Assembly: GCA_947568835.1 (NCBI GenBank)
Contig: OX387612.1
Location: forward strand, 9,796,001-9,860,000
DNA from: Protonemura montana
Lineage: Eukaryota > Arthropoda > Insecta > Plecoptera > Nemouridae
DNA length: 64,000 bases
Direction: 5' to 3'
Shown here: positions 11,714-23,600 of the stretch, piece by piece
Layout: each line of letters starts with the position of its first letter
Numbering within the stretch: position 1 is the stretch's first letter
Translations under genes and position numbers: made by a program
The notes under the pieces: generated by a model
What the model saw: only the letters and a program-made list of their open reading frames with translations
Databases searched by the model: none
Told to the model about the DNA's origin: nothing

Positions 11714-12998
11714 TTGGAATCATCGAATAATTGGATTAAATCTTTTTTACTAAATCGACGCCAATCAGTGAAAATGTCACAACCTAACAATAAAATCGTC
11801 TACTCTAAAATATGCACAGTCAATGCTGGTGTGCCTCAAGGTTCAACGATTGCTCCACTACAATGCATTATAATTACCAATGATCTTACAACATCAATTG
11901 ATAAAGGCACAGTTACAACTATTGCAGACGCATCTTATCTGCAATGATTCTGAAAACATCCACTCCACATGTACAGAAGGGATTAAACAAATGTCTGACT
12001 GGAGTCGTAATAATTATTTAAACTTAAATAATAATAAAACGGTAATCATTAACTTTAAATTAAAACATTCTGTTATTAATGTTCCATCTTTTCCACTTCT
12101 ATACTGAGATGGTAAAAGCATAAAATCACTACAAGCTTCTCAATTTCTTGGACTCACTATTGATTACAGACTAAAGTGGGATCTGCATATTAATAATGTT
12201 GTGTTAAAAATAGCTTCGGGATTTTATCTTATCAAAATAATCACAAAAGTGTGCGGTATCCAATCAGCTAAAATGGTTTATTTTGCATAGATTCACTCTA
12301 TAATTAATTATGGCAATATTTTTTTTTTATTTTTATTTATTTGTTTATTTGAATGTTTAGCGTCGACAGGATCACATACATGATATGAGGACAGTCCAAA
12401 AGTCAATGTACAAATATACAATAAAATATACAATTTTGCACTAATATGCACTGTACAACAGACATAAATGTTAAAATAGACATAAATGTTAAAACTCAAA
12501 ATCAATGCTTAACTTCCGGTCAAAAAGCTGTCAATTGTGTAAAAGCATTTTGTTATTAGCCATTGTATTATTGTTATTATATTTAGCATTATTTTATGGG
12601 GTCATTCCTCTTACACTAATAAACTCTTACTTTTACAAAAACGAGCTTTAGAGTATCTAGCTGAGGTCAGTTATGATCCAACTACTCCAGGTCTACTCGT
12701 GTAGACCTCTTTTTAATAAATTTAATATATTACGCAGTAACCTGCCAATATTTATATAATATAATGAGCTGGACTGGTGACCTGCAATCACAAGGAAGCA
12801 AGGTGTTAAAGTAAATATAATGTGGAATTTAGCAAATTTGTACACAAAAGTCCTGTAACAACTGGCATCTAGCTAATTAATAAATTACCACACGAATCAA
12901 AGAAACAGAAAGATGATAATAACTTTCTGTCCATTTTTAAAACTTTTTTACTGTTAAACTCATTTTATAACTTGGACGAATATATTTATTTTGAATAA
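11714..12998 (+). pseudogene. Decayed non-LTR retrotransposon reverse transcriptase
   Basis: Remains of the C-terminal half of a non-LTR (LINE-type) reverse transcriptase. Visible blocks in order: GVPQGSTIAPL (RT motif), an IADAS remnant of the catalytic YADD block, MSDWSRNNYLNLNNNKT, FLGLTIDYRLKWDLHINN, INYGN / LWGHSS, LLLLQKRALEYL and the closing FYNLDEYI before TAA. A frameshift lies near 11945, stop codons at 12105 and 12288, and more stops after 12700. The gene is also interrupted by 12321-12590. It cannot encode a working enzyme; the clade was not determined. Confidence 0.85.
12321..12590 (-). mobile_element. Insertion nested in the reverse-transcriptase pseudogene
   Basis: RT codons read ATT-AAT-TAT-GGC-AAT-ATT up to 12320 and resume ATT-TTA-TGG-GGT at 12591, so about 270 bp are inserted. 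The plus strand begins with a T run and T-rich ATTTATTTGTTTATTTG, so on the minus strand the insert ends in an A-rich tail, as expected of a retroposon 3' end. Its family is not recognised and no clear target duplication was found. Confidence 0.6.
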
Positions 12999-13271
12999 AG
13001 GATTACTTATTATGTAAATAATTATATACTACCTTTTATTTACTTCATAAAGGCTAAATTTGTATTAAATTTTATATTTAATATTATATTTAATATTTTA
13101 ATATTCTGTATTTAAATTTGTATTATAAATCTGTAATCTGTATAAATCTGTATTGACTTGTACAAAATTCTGTCACATGATCAATCAGGACCAATAAAAA
13201 TTATTCTTATTATTGGTGTAGGTGAAAACGGTTTTGCTCTGTTGATTAGGTTTTTTGGTCCTAAAAAGGAC

Positions 13272-13410
13272 CGCGTCGGTGGTCGACGTTTCGCCAGCGT
13301 TGGCGCTGGTATTATCAAGACTGTATGCCTTCCCAAGACTGAGACTGATCCCCAAGACTGACTGACTTTATGCCAGCGCCAACGCTGGCGAAACGTCGAC
13401 CACCGACGCG
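13272..13410. repeat. Perfect 38-bp inverted repeat (hairpin), 63-nt loop
   Basis: Arms 13272-13309 and 13373-13410 are exact reverse complements (arm starts CGCGTCGGTGGTCGACGTTT). The loop holds a duplicated CCCAAGACTGA motif. The arms are GC-rich in an AT-rich neighbourhood. Confidence 0.95.
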
Positions 13411-13438
13411 CCACCTGAACCCCTTCGTCTTACCATTC

Positions 13439-13447
13439 TTCTTCTTC

Positions 13448-13502
<55 letters not shown>
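13439..13502. repeat. (CTT)n/(ATT)n trinucleotide run
   Basis: Short CTT stretch followed by about 17 ATT units. It gives a poly-Asn open frame on the minus strand that is not a gene. Confidence 0.97.
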
Positions 13503-13503
<1 letters not shown>

Positions 13504-13624
13504 GGAATCATCAGAAAAATAAAAATAAATCTGCAATTAGCTTGCAAAACCGGTCTATTTCTTCATTTGTATCGGTTGTAGATAGTTACATAAAAATATA
13601 TTCACATATTACTCATATTTAGAT

Positions 13625-13742
13625 TGACTGATTTATTGTGTTTAACGACGCACTGTTTTGACAACGGCCTCAGTGGCTCTGATCTTACGGCATCGTTAAA
13701 TGACTGGGTGATGATAAACCTAACCTAGGTATCTAATAATAA
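13625..13742 (-). mobile_element. 5S-SINE 3' end fragment
   Basis: Minus-strand SINE tail: TTGTGTTTAACGACGCACTG on the plus strand, then CATCGTTAAATGA and GATGATAAACCTAACCTAGG. Confidence 0.75.
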
Positions 13743-15980
13743 AAACTAAATATATCAACCTAACCGACCTAAATACCGTTTGCAATCAGATTATATCTCA
13801 GACAAGATATAATTAGGTCACATTTCGTAACATAGCACACCCTTCTCAAAGATTTTGAATGTAACGAACTAGTTCAGAGTGTAATTAAACGTTTGCCGTT
13901 CTCAAGAAATTATGCAAGCAAATGGCGAGAAGTAATGATACGGCAAAGACAACAATGAAACGTTTGAAATTAACTGTGACATCAGCGTCGTTTCATCAAT
14001 CCTAGATCTACACCTCCTCGAGCTAATCCGACTGGAAAGGAGAGCAAATTCTGTTTATTATTTAATCACTTATTTGATTTTTATTTATCTACAAGAAATG
14101 GCGGATAGTTTGGGTATGGCACGTTCTTACCAAATGTCGGTAATTAAGTTGAGAAAAAAAAAACACATAACAAGGAAGTAGCGTGCGTGATGTACCAAAA
14201 CGCATTGTTTACATGCGTTTTATTATCGTTTTTTACGCACCTTTGCATAGACGCAATAGCCGTACCTTATTTAATTGCTAAAGTGGAAGTAATTGCAAAG
14301 CGGACGTGGAAAAATCTTTCGATATGTCAAACAGAACTGAATCGCAGAAAAGAAAGCTTTTGTTTGTGACATTAATGAAACTATTGATTGCGCAGGTAAA
14401 GTGATAGATATTTGAAGATCGTAAAGAAATGTATATGTCTAGATTTTCGGCACTCGTTTCTTAACGTCGGTTGCATCAGCTGACTCGATTCTCTTGGTGG
14501 GAAACTCTGGTGAGATGTCTGTGGGTGATAACCATCTAGGAAATGGTGTAACGATCACAGTTAATTGTTTTAAAAACGACAAAACGCTTTGTTTTTTTGA
14601 ATTTAAATTGCTTGCTTAAAATTACCTAATGTTTTTAATAGCTAAATGTTCAGTTCTCATTACTCGTTAAGATGATTATATTAGCTAATTTGATGATTGT
14701 TAATGGGAAGAAATGTTTAATAATTATTAATTATCAGATAAAATGTATTTTGCACGTTTAAAGTTCTTTAGTCATTTGCTGATGTTACCAAATGTGTAAC
14801 CAATAGTGAAAAAATTAACATAAAGCGAAATAAATATAGATTTAGCACAGCGTTTAAATCAAAGAGGACATTTCTAGTTTGGCTCAATTGTTTTTTAAAC
14901 TCGTCTGGCTCAAAATTTAACCACCCGTTGATTTTGGTTGAAAATTTTAATGGAGATTCGCACAAAAAAAATTTTTGACAGTTACAAAATGTATTTTGTT
15001 TGACGTGCAGAGCAGCGACTTCTTGATTTTATACCATATTTAAATATAAATTTCAATTTTGTGTGATATCTTCGTCAAAGCCTTTTCAAAATATGAGAAA
15101 ATCTATAAAAAAAAATAATTTTACTTCAAAACTGAATTGAGACCATTGTTGATAAAATCGGGCATCAATAAATGAAATGGAAAGTGTTATTAATTTTAAA
15201 TATCAATTACTAAATGCAAAAAACGAGAGATACCACTCAGCTGAGCATTTGAAATTAAAATAACCGTGAAAGATTTGAAACAAAGTGTGCGAAAACGAGT
15301 TATCATGAGAATGACTTCAAAGATTGCGAAAAAAAAAAATCACATCTGAGACACGAAGCATGAATTACAACGTGTACTTGGCGCTAAGAATGCGTTACGA
15401 TGCATTTAGCGGAAAAAATGTGGGTTATGACACAATAAGCCTTTAAATAATTGTATGAAACAGTCTTTTATTTATTTATTTTTTTTTGTGTGTGGTTGCA
15501 AAAAAGCCTTCAGAGAACGGTATTCGAGGCACGTTTTTTTTTTCCACGATGAAAGTGGCCGTTTTTTTTTCAGTGCCAATGTCACTAAAGCATCGTAATT
15601 CATTGCATCGTCAATTTTTCGATTGTCAGAAAGACACTGATTTTTAAGATGAGTAACTTTATTTAATTGTTTTGCTTAGAAAGTTGTTATTTAATACCAA
15701 TCAATGGCACTTCCTTTGCGAATAGCAAGATGAACGCACCAAGAAAGTGTTCAAAACTGACGTTTTTTTAGTGAAAATAGTAATGACCTTTCTAAGAATG
15801 CCTTTCCTCAATATTCTCCCTTCTATTTTATGAGAAATAATGTATTTAATTAGTACCATTGATTGTCAGTAAATTCAAAAGTCAAGTAAACGCCGGGGGG
15901 CACGGATGGGTGACCACAAAAACGTACAAATCACCCTGCCAGGCCAGGATACCTTCATCATCAGCATATCATTCACCAAC
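13743..15980. other. Long AT-rich intergenic stretch
   Basis: No gene found. The 60-codon open frame at 14187-14369 starts with a hydrophobic stretch but has no splice or domain support. Sequence at 15905-15990 (GGATGGGTGACCAC, then TCATTCACCAACAGACCAGTG) resembles the 5S head and the SINE tail and leads into the 68-bp array. Confidence 0.4.
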
Positions 15981-15982
15981 AG

Positions 15983-16996
15983 ACCAGTGTCAAAGGGACA
16001 AGGCTAAGCGGTGGCCGGTCCTTGGTGCTGTTGGACAGGAGCAGCCAACACTGTGTGTCAAAGGGACAAGGCTAAGCGGTGACCGGTCCTTGGTGCTGTT
16101 GGACAGGAGCAGCCAACACAGTGTGTCAAAGGGACAAGGCTAAGCGGTGGCCGGTCCTTGGTGCTGTTGGACAGGAGCAGCCAACACAGTGTGTCAAAGT
16201 GACAAGGCTAAGCGGTAGCCGGTCCTTGGTGCTGTTGGACAGGAGCAGCCAACACAGTGTGTCAAAGAGACAAGGCTAAGCGGTGGCCGGTCCTTGGTGC
16301 TGTTGGACAGGAGCAGCCAACACAGTGTGTCAAAGGGACAAGGCTAAGCGGTGACCGGTCCTTGGTGCTGTTGGACAGGAGCAGCCAACACAGTGTGTCA
16401 AAGTGACAAGGCTAAGCGGTAGCCGGTCCTTGGTGCTGTTGGACAGGAGCAGCCAACACAGTGTGTCAAAGAGACAAGGCTAAGCGGTGGCCGGTCCTTG
16501 GTGCTGTTGGACAGGAGCAGCCAACACAGTGTGTCAAAGAGACAAGGCTAAGCGGTGGCCGGTCCTTGGTGCTGTTGGACAGGAGCAGCCAACACAGTGT
16601 GTCAAAGAGACAAGGCTAAGCGGTGGCCGGTCCTTGGTGCTGTTGGACAAGAGCAGCCAACACTGTGTGTCAAAGGGACAAAGCTAAGCGGTGGCCGGTC
16701 CTTGGTGCTGTTGGACAAGAGCAGCCAACACTGTGTGTCAAAGGGACAAGGCTAAGCGGTGGCCGGTTCTTGGTGCTGTTGGACAGGAGCAGCCAACACA
16801 GTGTGTCAAAGGGACAAGGCTAAGCGGTGGCCGGTTCTTGGTGCTGTTGGACAGGAGCAGCCAACACAGTGTGTCAAAGGGACAAGGCTAAGCGGTGGCC
16901 GGTCCTTGGTGCTGTTGGACAGGAGCAGCCAACACAGTGTGTCAAAGGGACAAGGCTAAGCGGTGGCCGGTTCTTGGTGCTGTTGGACATGAGCAG
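15983..16996 (+). repeat. 68-bp satellite array, about 15 copies (locus 1)
   Basis: Unit TGTGTCAAAGGGACAAGGCT then AAGCGGTGGCCGGTCCTTGG then TGCTGTTGGACAGGAGCAGC then CAACACAG. The last unit leaves the repeat as GAGCAGGCTTCGTGCCGGCT, which matches the 5S-SINE core (GAGTAGGCTACGTGCCGGCA). The array therefore lies in, and derives from, a SINE. Confidence 0.95.
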
Positions 16997-17329
16997 GCTT
17001 CGTGCCGGCTCCGGATTCACTCTTAACTTCCTGCCATGCCAGACATAGATTCATCGCCACACTCTTTATCTTTTTCCCTCCTACTCCCTCGACAAAGTTT
17101 GCTTATAATTACGGTTTTGTCGCAATTAGGAAGGTAATTAGCAATTACTGAAGACGACATCGACCGAAACATCTGATAATTGACTTGCTTGGTCTGACTT
17201 CCAGTTTTAATTTCACGCACAATTTACTTGTGTGGCGTAATTTTCCTTTCGAAAACTCGATAATTACGATTCGAAGCAAATGTCATGCTAATGCTTATAT
17301 GTCGCCAATATAATAAACTTAATGCGTGC

Positions 17330-17690
17330 ATTGAGTTTATAGGTATAGACAGAGAACCAATGTTAGTTTTAAAACTTCCTGGTGAGCAAACGAGCGGGCA
17401 ACACGCGGTGACGGTAGGTGCCATGCGATGGCGCTTACGACCGTTTTTTTTAACAAAACTATTAGATTAAATTAAATATCGCTACATGCTAATCAACTGT
17501 AGACGTTGGTGGCATCAAACAATTTTAATTGGGCGTAAACCAGTCTCAAATGCGAGAAATCTGCGAGAAATATCGATATTAAATATTTTCACACTCAAAA
17601 CGATAGTAGCTTTACCTTCCAGCATCCTCCATTTCTTTCGCTGTGAAATTTTCATGAAGACAGTATTATGGTAGTGCAATTCTTCTGGTT
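17330..17690 (+). mobile_element. Copy of the fold-back MITE family
   Basis: Shares ordered blocks with 46867-47289 and 52115-52480: GAGCAAACGAGCGGGCAACA, GATGGCGCTTACGACCGTTT, CAGTCTCAAATGCGAGAAAT and CGAGAAATATCGATATTAAA. Ends are diverged and no target duplication was found. Confidence 0.6.
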
Positions 17691-17699
17691 TGAATTTAA

Positions 17700-18300
17700 A
17701 AAATAAAATAAATAGTCCTAACAATTCACAATTACAGTGCTAGTTTTTATTTGATTTATTTTACGACCGTTTCGTCAATTTAAACCATTTTTGTCTGGAA
17801 ACAGTCGTATCAAAGTGGCGAAATAATGTTGGCATTCTCTACAAGAAAAGGAGCTGATCGTAATTGCTGGTACTCGTAATTATTTCTATCATTAAAGTAA
17901 TTGTTAGTATCACCGTATCATTTTATTATAGTTATTAAATTGGAAATCATCATTTTGTGCCCGTATACAAGCTTTTCTTGAACGGATAGCATTCATATGT
18001 AACTTGAATATGCAGCAGATATTTATAATTATTTGTGAATTACAACAATGTCATTATTTGTCATTCTGGACACTAATCTCATTCCACTCTTTATCGCTTC
18101 TTTCTGAAATGTCAATCAATTTATTTATTCGTGTCCAATTTGTTTGGTGTAATTTCGTTTGGTTTAGTTTAGTTTAAAATTAATAATAATAATAATTGTT
18201 TTTTATTCCAGATTGATTACATTGTAATATTAGAACGTCATGGTTTATACAATATTTACATTTTAAAATTACAATATTCAGAATTTCGATTAGTATAGTT
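17700..18300. other. AT-rich intergenic sequence
   Basis: No gene or repeat family recognised between the MITE copy and the telomere-type block. Confidence 0.45.
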
Positions 18301-18305
18301 TAGTA

Positions 18306-18645
18306 AGGTTAGGTTAGGTTAGGTTAGGTTAGGTTAGGTTAGGTTGGGTTGGGTTGGGTTGGGTTGGGTTGGGTTGGGTTGGGTTGGGTTGGGTTGGGTT
18401 GGGTTGGGTTGGGTTGGGTTGGGTTGGGTTGGGTTGGGTTGGGTTGGGTTGGGTTGGGTTGGGTTGGGTTGGGTTGGGTTGGGTTGGGTTGGGTTGGGTT
18501 GGGTTGGGTTGGGTTGGGTTGGGTTGGGTTGGGTTGGGTTGGGTTGGGTTGGGTTGGGTTGGGTTGGGTTGGGTTGGGTTGGGTTGGGTTGGGTTGGGTT
18601 GGGTTGGGTTGGGTTGGGTTGGGTTGGGTTAGGTTAGGTTAGGTT
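18306..18645. repeat. Interstitial telomere-type block: (TTAGG)8-(TTGGG)57-(TTAGG)3
   Basis: Pentamers run without a break: AGGTT x8 (18306-18345), GGGTT x57 (18346-18630), AGGTT x3 (18631-18645). TTAGG is the standard arthropod telomere repeat; TTGGG is a variant. Unique sequence lies on both sides, so this is an internal site rather than a chromosome end. The G-rich strand is the plus strand. Confidence 0.98.
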
Positions 18646-18847
18646 TCGCACGATTTTGTACGAATCAGCAATAAAACGTCCTGTTATTTCAGTTTAAATC
18701 GGATGAAAATCCTGAGCGTAACAAACGCATTTTTGTCTTCAAGACATGAACCTATCTGGGATTACAAATATCAATTGGAAATGTAAACCTAAACCAAGAG
18801 AAGAAGTTGAAGTCACCGAGTACTGATGGGAAATCGATGATTGTGAA

Positions 18848-19904
18848 CAGTGATGTATTCGTAAAATTTTTAGTGGGGGTACGCAAAAATGACCCATTTT
18901 TTTGTGTCGGTGGGCGGGGTGGGGTGGGAGGAGGAGGAGGAGGAGGAGGAGACCCAAGGCGAATGCACCGAAAGAGTGGAAAGTAGGGGGCTTCGGGCGC
19001 AGCTCCAAGTGAATTTTTATTCTAAGGTTTCTTTTGGAGTCAATCTACGAGTTTACGATGAAATTGGGCTTGGAACGACATGGTCAGAACTGCATTTTTA
19101 ATTACGTAATGATTTTGAGAAAATTAAATTAATGCCGCCCTCTCATGTCTACACCTTCCCACATTGTTGCAGTCTTGAAATTTGGTGGGGATTCGGGAAT
19201 CTGGTAAAAGAAAGTCAATCATTTTAATCGAATACTGATTTAAATTTTTGTTGAAACTATCCATAGATACGCGCGTAGTTTTGCGTTGAGGAGATTACAT
19301 CAGTTTCCACAATGACTCTTTTTCATTGAGCTCTTCTTCATTCGACGTTGGTGGTGTCTTCAACTTCTCCCAAACCAAATTTTGGTTTTTTAGGACTCAA
19401 GGCCCGAAACTTCGAAAGGGTATGCAAATCCACTTGCTTCCTCTTCTGTATCTTGAATTGAACTAACTCGTCCAGTGTGGCTCGTATGTGGAATTTTGGT
19501 TATTGTTTGTATTTTTGTCTTTCCTGCGAATTCTTCTTATTTGAAGCGGGCTTGCTTCTGAGAGCTTGCACCGCCGTGCGACGCCGCGAAAGCGGCTACC
19601 GACTTCCCTACCTAAGTGATAACAGTAATATGGTTCTAACTAACCCCTTTGTTGCGAGTCGCGACGCCGACATGGTTCCAGCCTACCTACTCTTAGTGGA
19701 TTCTTAGGAATGAAACCCTTAACTGGGATATTTTCGTCTTGAAAATAAAGAAGTGCAGGATATTTCGAATAATCATAATTTAATACTGCTTTCCCGTGCG
19801 TTCCTGTGCGTTCCCTCAAAAATTCAAAGTGGGGGTACGGCCAAAAATAAAATTAATAGTGGGTGGACTGCGTACACCCGCGTGCATTGACCAATACATC
19901 ACTG
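18848..19904. mobile_element. hAT-like non-autonomous DNA transposon (1057 bp)
   Basis: Ends CAGTGATGTATT and AATACATCACTG are perfect 12-bp terminal inverted repeats. The element is flanked by a perfect 8-bp duplication ATTGTGAA (18840-18847 and 19905-19912). An 8-bp duplication with CAG-starting ends is the hAT signature. Subterminal motifs AGTGGGGGTACG (about 18872 and 19829) repeat near both ends. No transposase open frame is visible, so it would depend on an enzyme from elsewhere. It contains a short GGA run near 18929. Confidence 0.88.
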
Positions 19905-19912
19905 ATTGTGAA

Positions 19913-20476
19913 GGTTTAAGAAGGTGTTTAATGATTTAAAATCTTTTCATGGCTTTTGAAAAGGATTTGATGTGATTTTAAAAATGTTTAAAAGAATACA
20001 TTTGAAAATTTAAATTCGTTACTTTATTATATGTAGATATTTTTGAATTCCTTGTTTTACCAACAAATCAAAGTTCACAAAAAAAAATGCAGAAAGTAAG
20101 ACTCTAGCTGAAAATAATAAACCTAACTGCATTTTTATTGGTAGGTTGGTACTATAAAAAGATAAGCCATCATGCCTACTCATTACCATAAAATAACATT
20201 GCTTAAACTAATACCAATCAAATTTCTAAACTTTTCAAGTAGCATCCAAATAAACTTACACAATATCGTGGATCGTTTTTCAATCGCAGATCATCTCATT
20301 CATTGTCCAATTGCAAAATGATATGCCATATATTTTTACAAGCGATCAATTCATCTTTTGCTGATGAAAGGCATACCTTTGAGTCCTCTGCAGAGGTCAT
20401 TCTCAAGACGTACATTTTACCTGCTATGCTATTACTTCACAAGAACTTTAACACTTTCTCTGCGGCAACGAAAGCC
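19913..20476. other. 5' flank of the resilin-like gene
   Basis: Between the hAT-like element and the TATA box. The open frame 20303-20515 overlaps the promoter and has no recognisable domain. Confidence 0.4.
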
Positions 20477-20484
20477 TATATAAA
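20477..20484 (+). promoter_or_regulatory. TATA box of the resilin-like gene
   Basis: TATATAAA, with an initiator-like TATCATTA around 20507-20514 at suitable spacing. A transcript starting there would have a 5' leader of about 145 nt before the ATG at 20654. Prediction only. Confidence 0.5.
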
Positions 20485-20653
20485 GATGCATCTCCTCGGA
20501 CTTGCCTATCATTAATGTGAAGTACTTTGAAGAGCGACTGTACAATACTTTATTTCAAATTCAATGGGACATTAAGATATAATTAGAAGCCGACATCGGA
20601 AACAAAACTTCTGTGTAGTGCTGCGAAATTACGCATCGTTTTTTTTTTTGAAA

Positions 20654-23600
20654 ATGGCTTTTTCAAAAAGAACTGTGAGTGTAAAAGTGATATTTTTTAT
20701 TAAGTGATAATTCTTTTATTTGTGTCTTTCATTTTCCTTGTGCTTTTCTTCGGATTTTTTTAATTCCCAGTGTTATTCTTCGATTTTTTTCTTAGTGCCG
20801 ATTTTTTCAATGGCGAGTTAATTAATTAGCATACCGTTCAAAACAAACGCATTTCTGATTGATTGTTGCCAAGCTAAAAAAAAATATTAACGAACTGTTA
20901 AGTTATTGACGAACTACTGAAAAACCGGCGCAAAGACTGTTAAGTTGACGGACTGTTAAGTTGACGGACTGTTTAACCATTGTTATGCATTTTTAACAAT
21001 AACAGAATCTAAAAACTTAAAGTATATTTACTAAAGAAGTCTCAAAGTTAAACAATTTGGGAAGGCGTCGTTTTACCACTAACTTCATACGTACAGTCAG
21101 AGTGCCAGCGTTAATGTTAAACTTACTGCTGAGCAAACGAGGCCGGCAAAACTTAGTAACGATAGATACCACCCGATGGCGCTTGCAGATATTATTTTTA
21201 ATTAACTTCTAAATAATTGGGTATAAAAATTAACGATACATGTTTATTAATCGTTGAGGTTAGCATAAATTGAAAATCAATCTTGTTACAGTCTTAAATG
21301 CGAAAATCGGCGAGAAATAACGAATTTAAATGTAAAAATGGTGGCAACATAAATCAATCTACTCATTTTAGATGTGATATAGCAGTTATTTGAGGGCAAA
21401 ACTTTTTAACAAGCGCAATGGTAGTACAGCTTTACTGATTTCCTTATAAAGCAGTCACAAATGATCAAAGAAACTACACATTTTTAATTCGCTAATTGTG
21501 TGAATCGATGAAAGTGTTCTTCTCGCTAAGAGCAAATGACATTCTAGCATGTCACTTCTACATAACCCAGTTCGCGTACCCATGTTCACTTATCAATCAA
21601 TTACAGTACCGTGAGTACGCAGATAATTGTCACAGTTAATTTTCAATCTTCTGCCTGACAATTATTTGTCAGAGTCGTAACCGCTTTTACATAATGCAGC
21701 GTCCAATCAGAGGTGTTTGTTTTTTCGATTAGCGTTTGGTACAACATAATGCAATGTACGGTAAATTCAGTGAGAGAAAAGGCACAAACCGATCTGTAGA
21801 TTTACAAGTCTAAGAAAAAAATATCAAACCATTTATCAAACATAACCATATAACCATATAACCATAAAACCATATTTATGATATTAACCAATATATATCA
21901 TTAAAAAAAATCAAAACACTCTAGATCCTAGTAAAATTAAAAATTCTTGCAATGGACAGAGTATTTTATTATTAGTAACACTAATACCCTCTCGATAATT
22001 GATGCCCAAACGGGGACTCAAACCCCGATCTTCACTTGTTGCGGGTGTAGCTCTAATCATTTGAGCTAATTAGAGGATTTTAGCAAATTTGATGAGAATG
22101 ACGGATCTTCAAGCAGTAGAACCATGAGTCTGTGAATACTCACAGTCAATCTGATTCTAGTGACGCTATACCACGTCACAATCAGACAATCTCGAGTAAC
22201 TCTAAATTGAAGATTCGGTTGGGACCCGATTTTTGAGAGGTTATTAGTGTTCGTTATATAATAAAATACATTTAGATTTTTTTGTCATTAGAACTAGTAG
22301 AAAGTGGATAAAAATGTATAAAGAGGCCTATAAGGCGGTATCGTCTCTCACGGAATAGACTGGACATTTTGGCACTTGAATGAAAAGTTTTGAAGGATAA
22401 GCTTTGTCGGGAGTTTAAGTGTTTATTGATTTAAGTATTGTGTTTAACGACGCACTGTTTTAACAACGGGTCATGTGGCACTGGTTTTATGGCGTCGGTG
22501 ATTGAGTGGATGATGATGAACCTAACCTAGTCTAGAAGGTAGGAGGGGAAGCCCGGTGCCGGCACGTAGCCTACTCCTGTCGAAGAACATCAAAGGGGCC
22601 ACCGGCTTAACGTCCCTTCCGAAGGACGGTACAAAGCGAACAGCAGGATTCCTCCACAAATCCATGCTGTCGAGAGGTTGATAAGCAAGGCGAGTGAAGT
22701 TTCTGTCGAGAGGTTGATAAGCAAGGCGAGTGAAGTTGCTGTCGAGAGGTTGATAAGCAAGGCGAGTGAAGTTGCTGTCGAGAGGTTGATAAGCAAGGCG
22801 AGTGAAGTTGCTGTCGAGAGGTTGACAAGCAAGGCGAGTGAAGTTGCTGTCGAGAGGTTGATAAGCAAGGCGAGTGAAGTTGCTGTACCAACTTTCATCC
22901 CTCCAACCTCTCTCCGAATTTGAATTTCAAATTCAAAAATTAGATTTTATGGTATAGGTTCTAGATAAAAAAAGCCATTTTATATCATCATCTAACCTAT
23001 ATTTGTTTTGCCCGCAGGTAAGATTCTTCGCTCTAGTTCTGCTATCGGCCAGTCTATCCAAGTCGGAACCACCAGGTCAGTGTAACTTCTTGCTAAGGTT
23101 TTTAGTCATAGAAGGTAAAATAATAATTTTGATATCATTTTGAGTTCTAGTTCAGATACCAATCATTCAGTTTCCAATTTTGTCAGTACGATAATAGTAA
23201 GAAACTGAACATTACTCAAGAGACGTGATAGTCATGGATTACAATAAAAGGCATCGTTTAAATTACAACATACAATTTGGTCTTGGATGCGATGGATAGA
23301 TGGTAAGCTAGATTATAAAAATGTGCGACCGAACTGTGAAATGAATCCAGGACCTCCCAATTACCAGTCGGGCGCTCTCCTAGCAGAGCTATCCGGGCTA
23401 ACATATTCCAGTTTTCAATGTTTTTACCGAGTCACACTGTCAGTTTATGAAACGAGTGAATACCTTATTAAACCTTTTCAACAGCAGCAACAAATTCTCG
23501 ACCATTTCTGATGAGTCTTCTGAATTCTGAGCTCGTCTCATTAAATCGGTGGAGGAATACATTTTGCGCTGTAGTTACCTATTGTTGCAAGGCATGTCGA

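Noticed and set aside
11714..12998. Active LINE reverse transcriptase
   Set aside because: Frameshift, several stops, a decayed catalytic block and a nested insertion.
14187..14369. Small secreted-peptide-like open frame
   Set aside because: Hydrophobic start only; no promoter, splice or family evidence in an AT-rich stretch.
15859..17048. Many overlapping 63-95 codon frames over the 68-bp arrays (also 47529-49211 and 61895-63934)
   Set aside because: Repeat artefacts; the same peptide recurs in every unit with no splice or start context and the arrays are derived from a SINE.
18344..18642. Gly-Trp-Val-Gly-Leu repeat protein
   Set aside because: Translation of the TTGGG telomere-type run in several frames at once.
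18306..18645. True chromosome end
   Set aside because: Ordinary sequence and genes continue on both sides.
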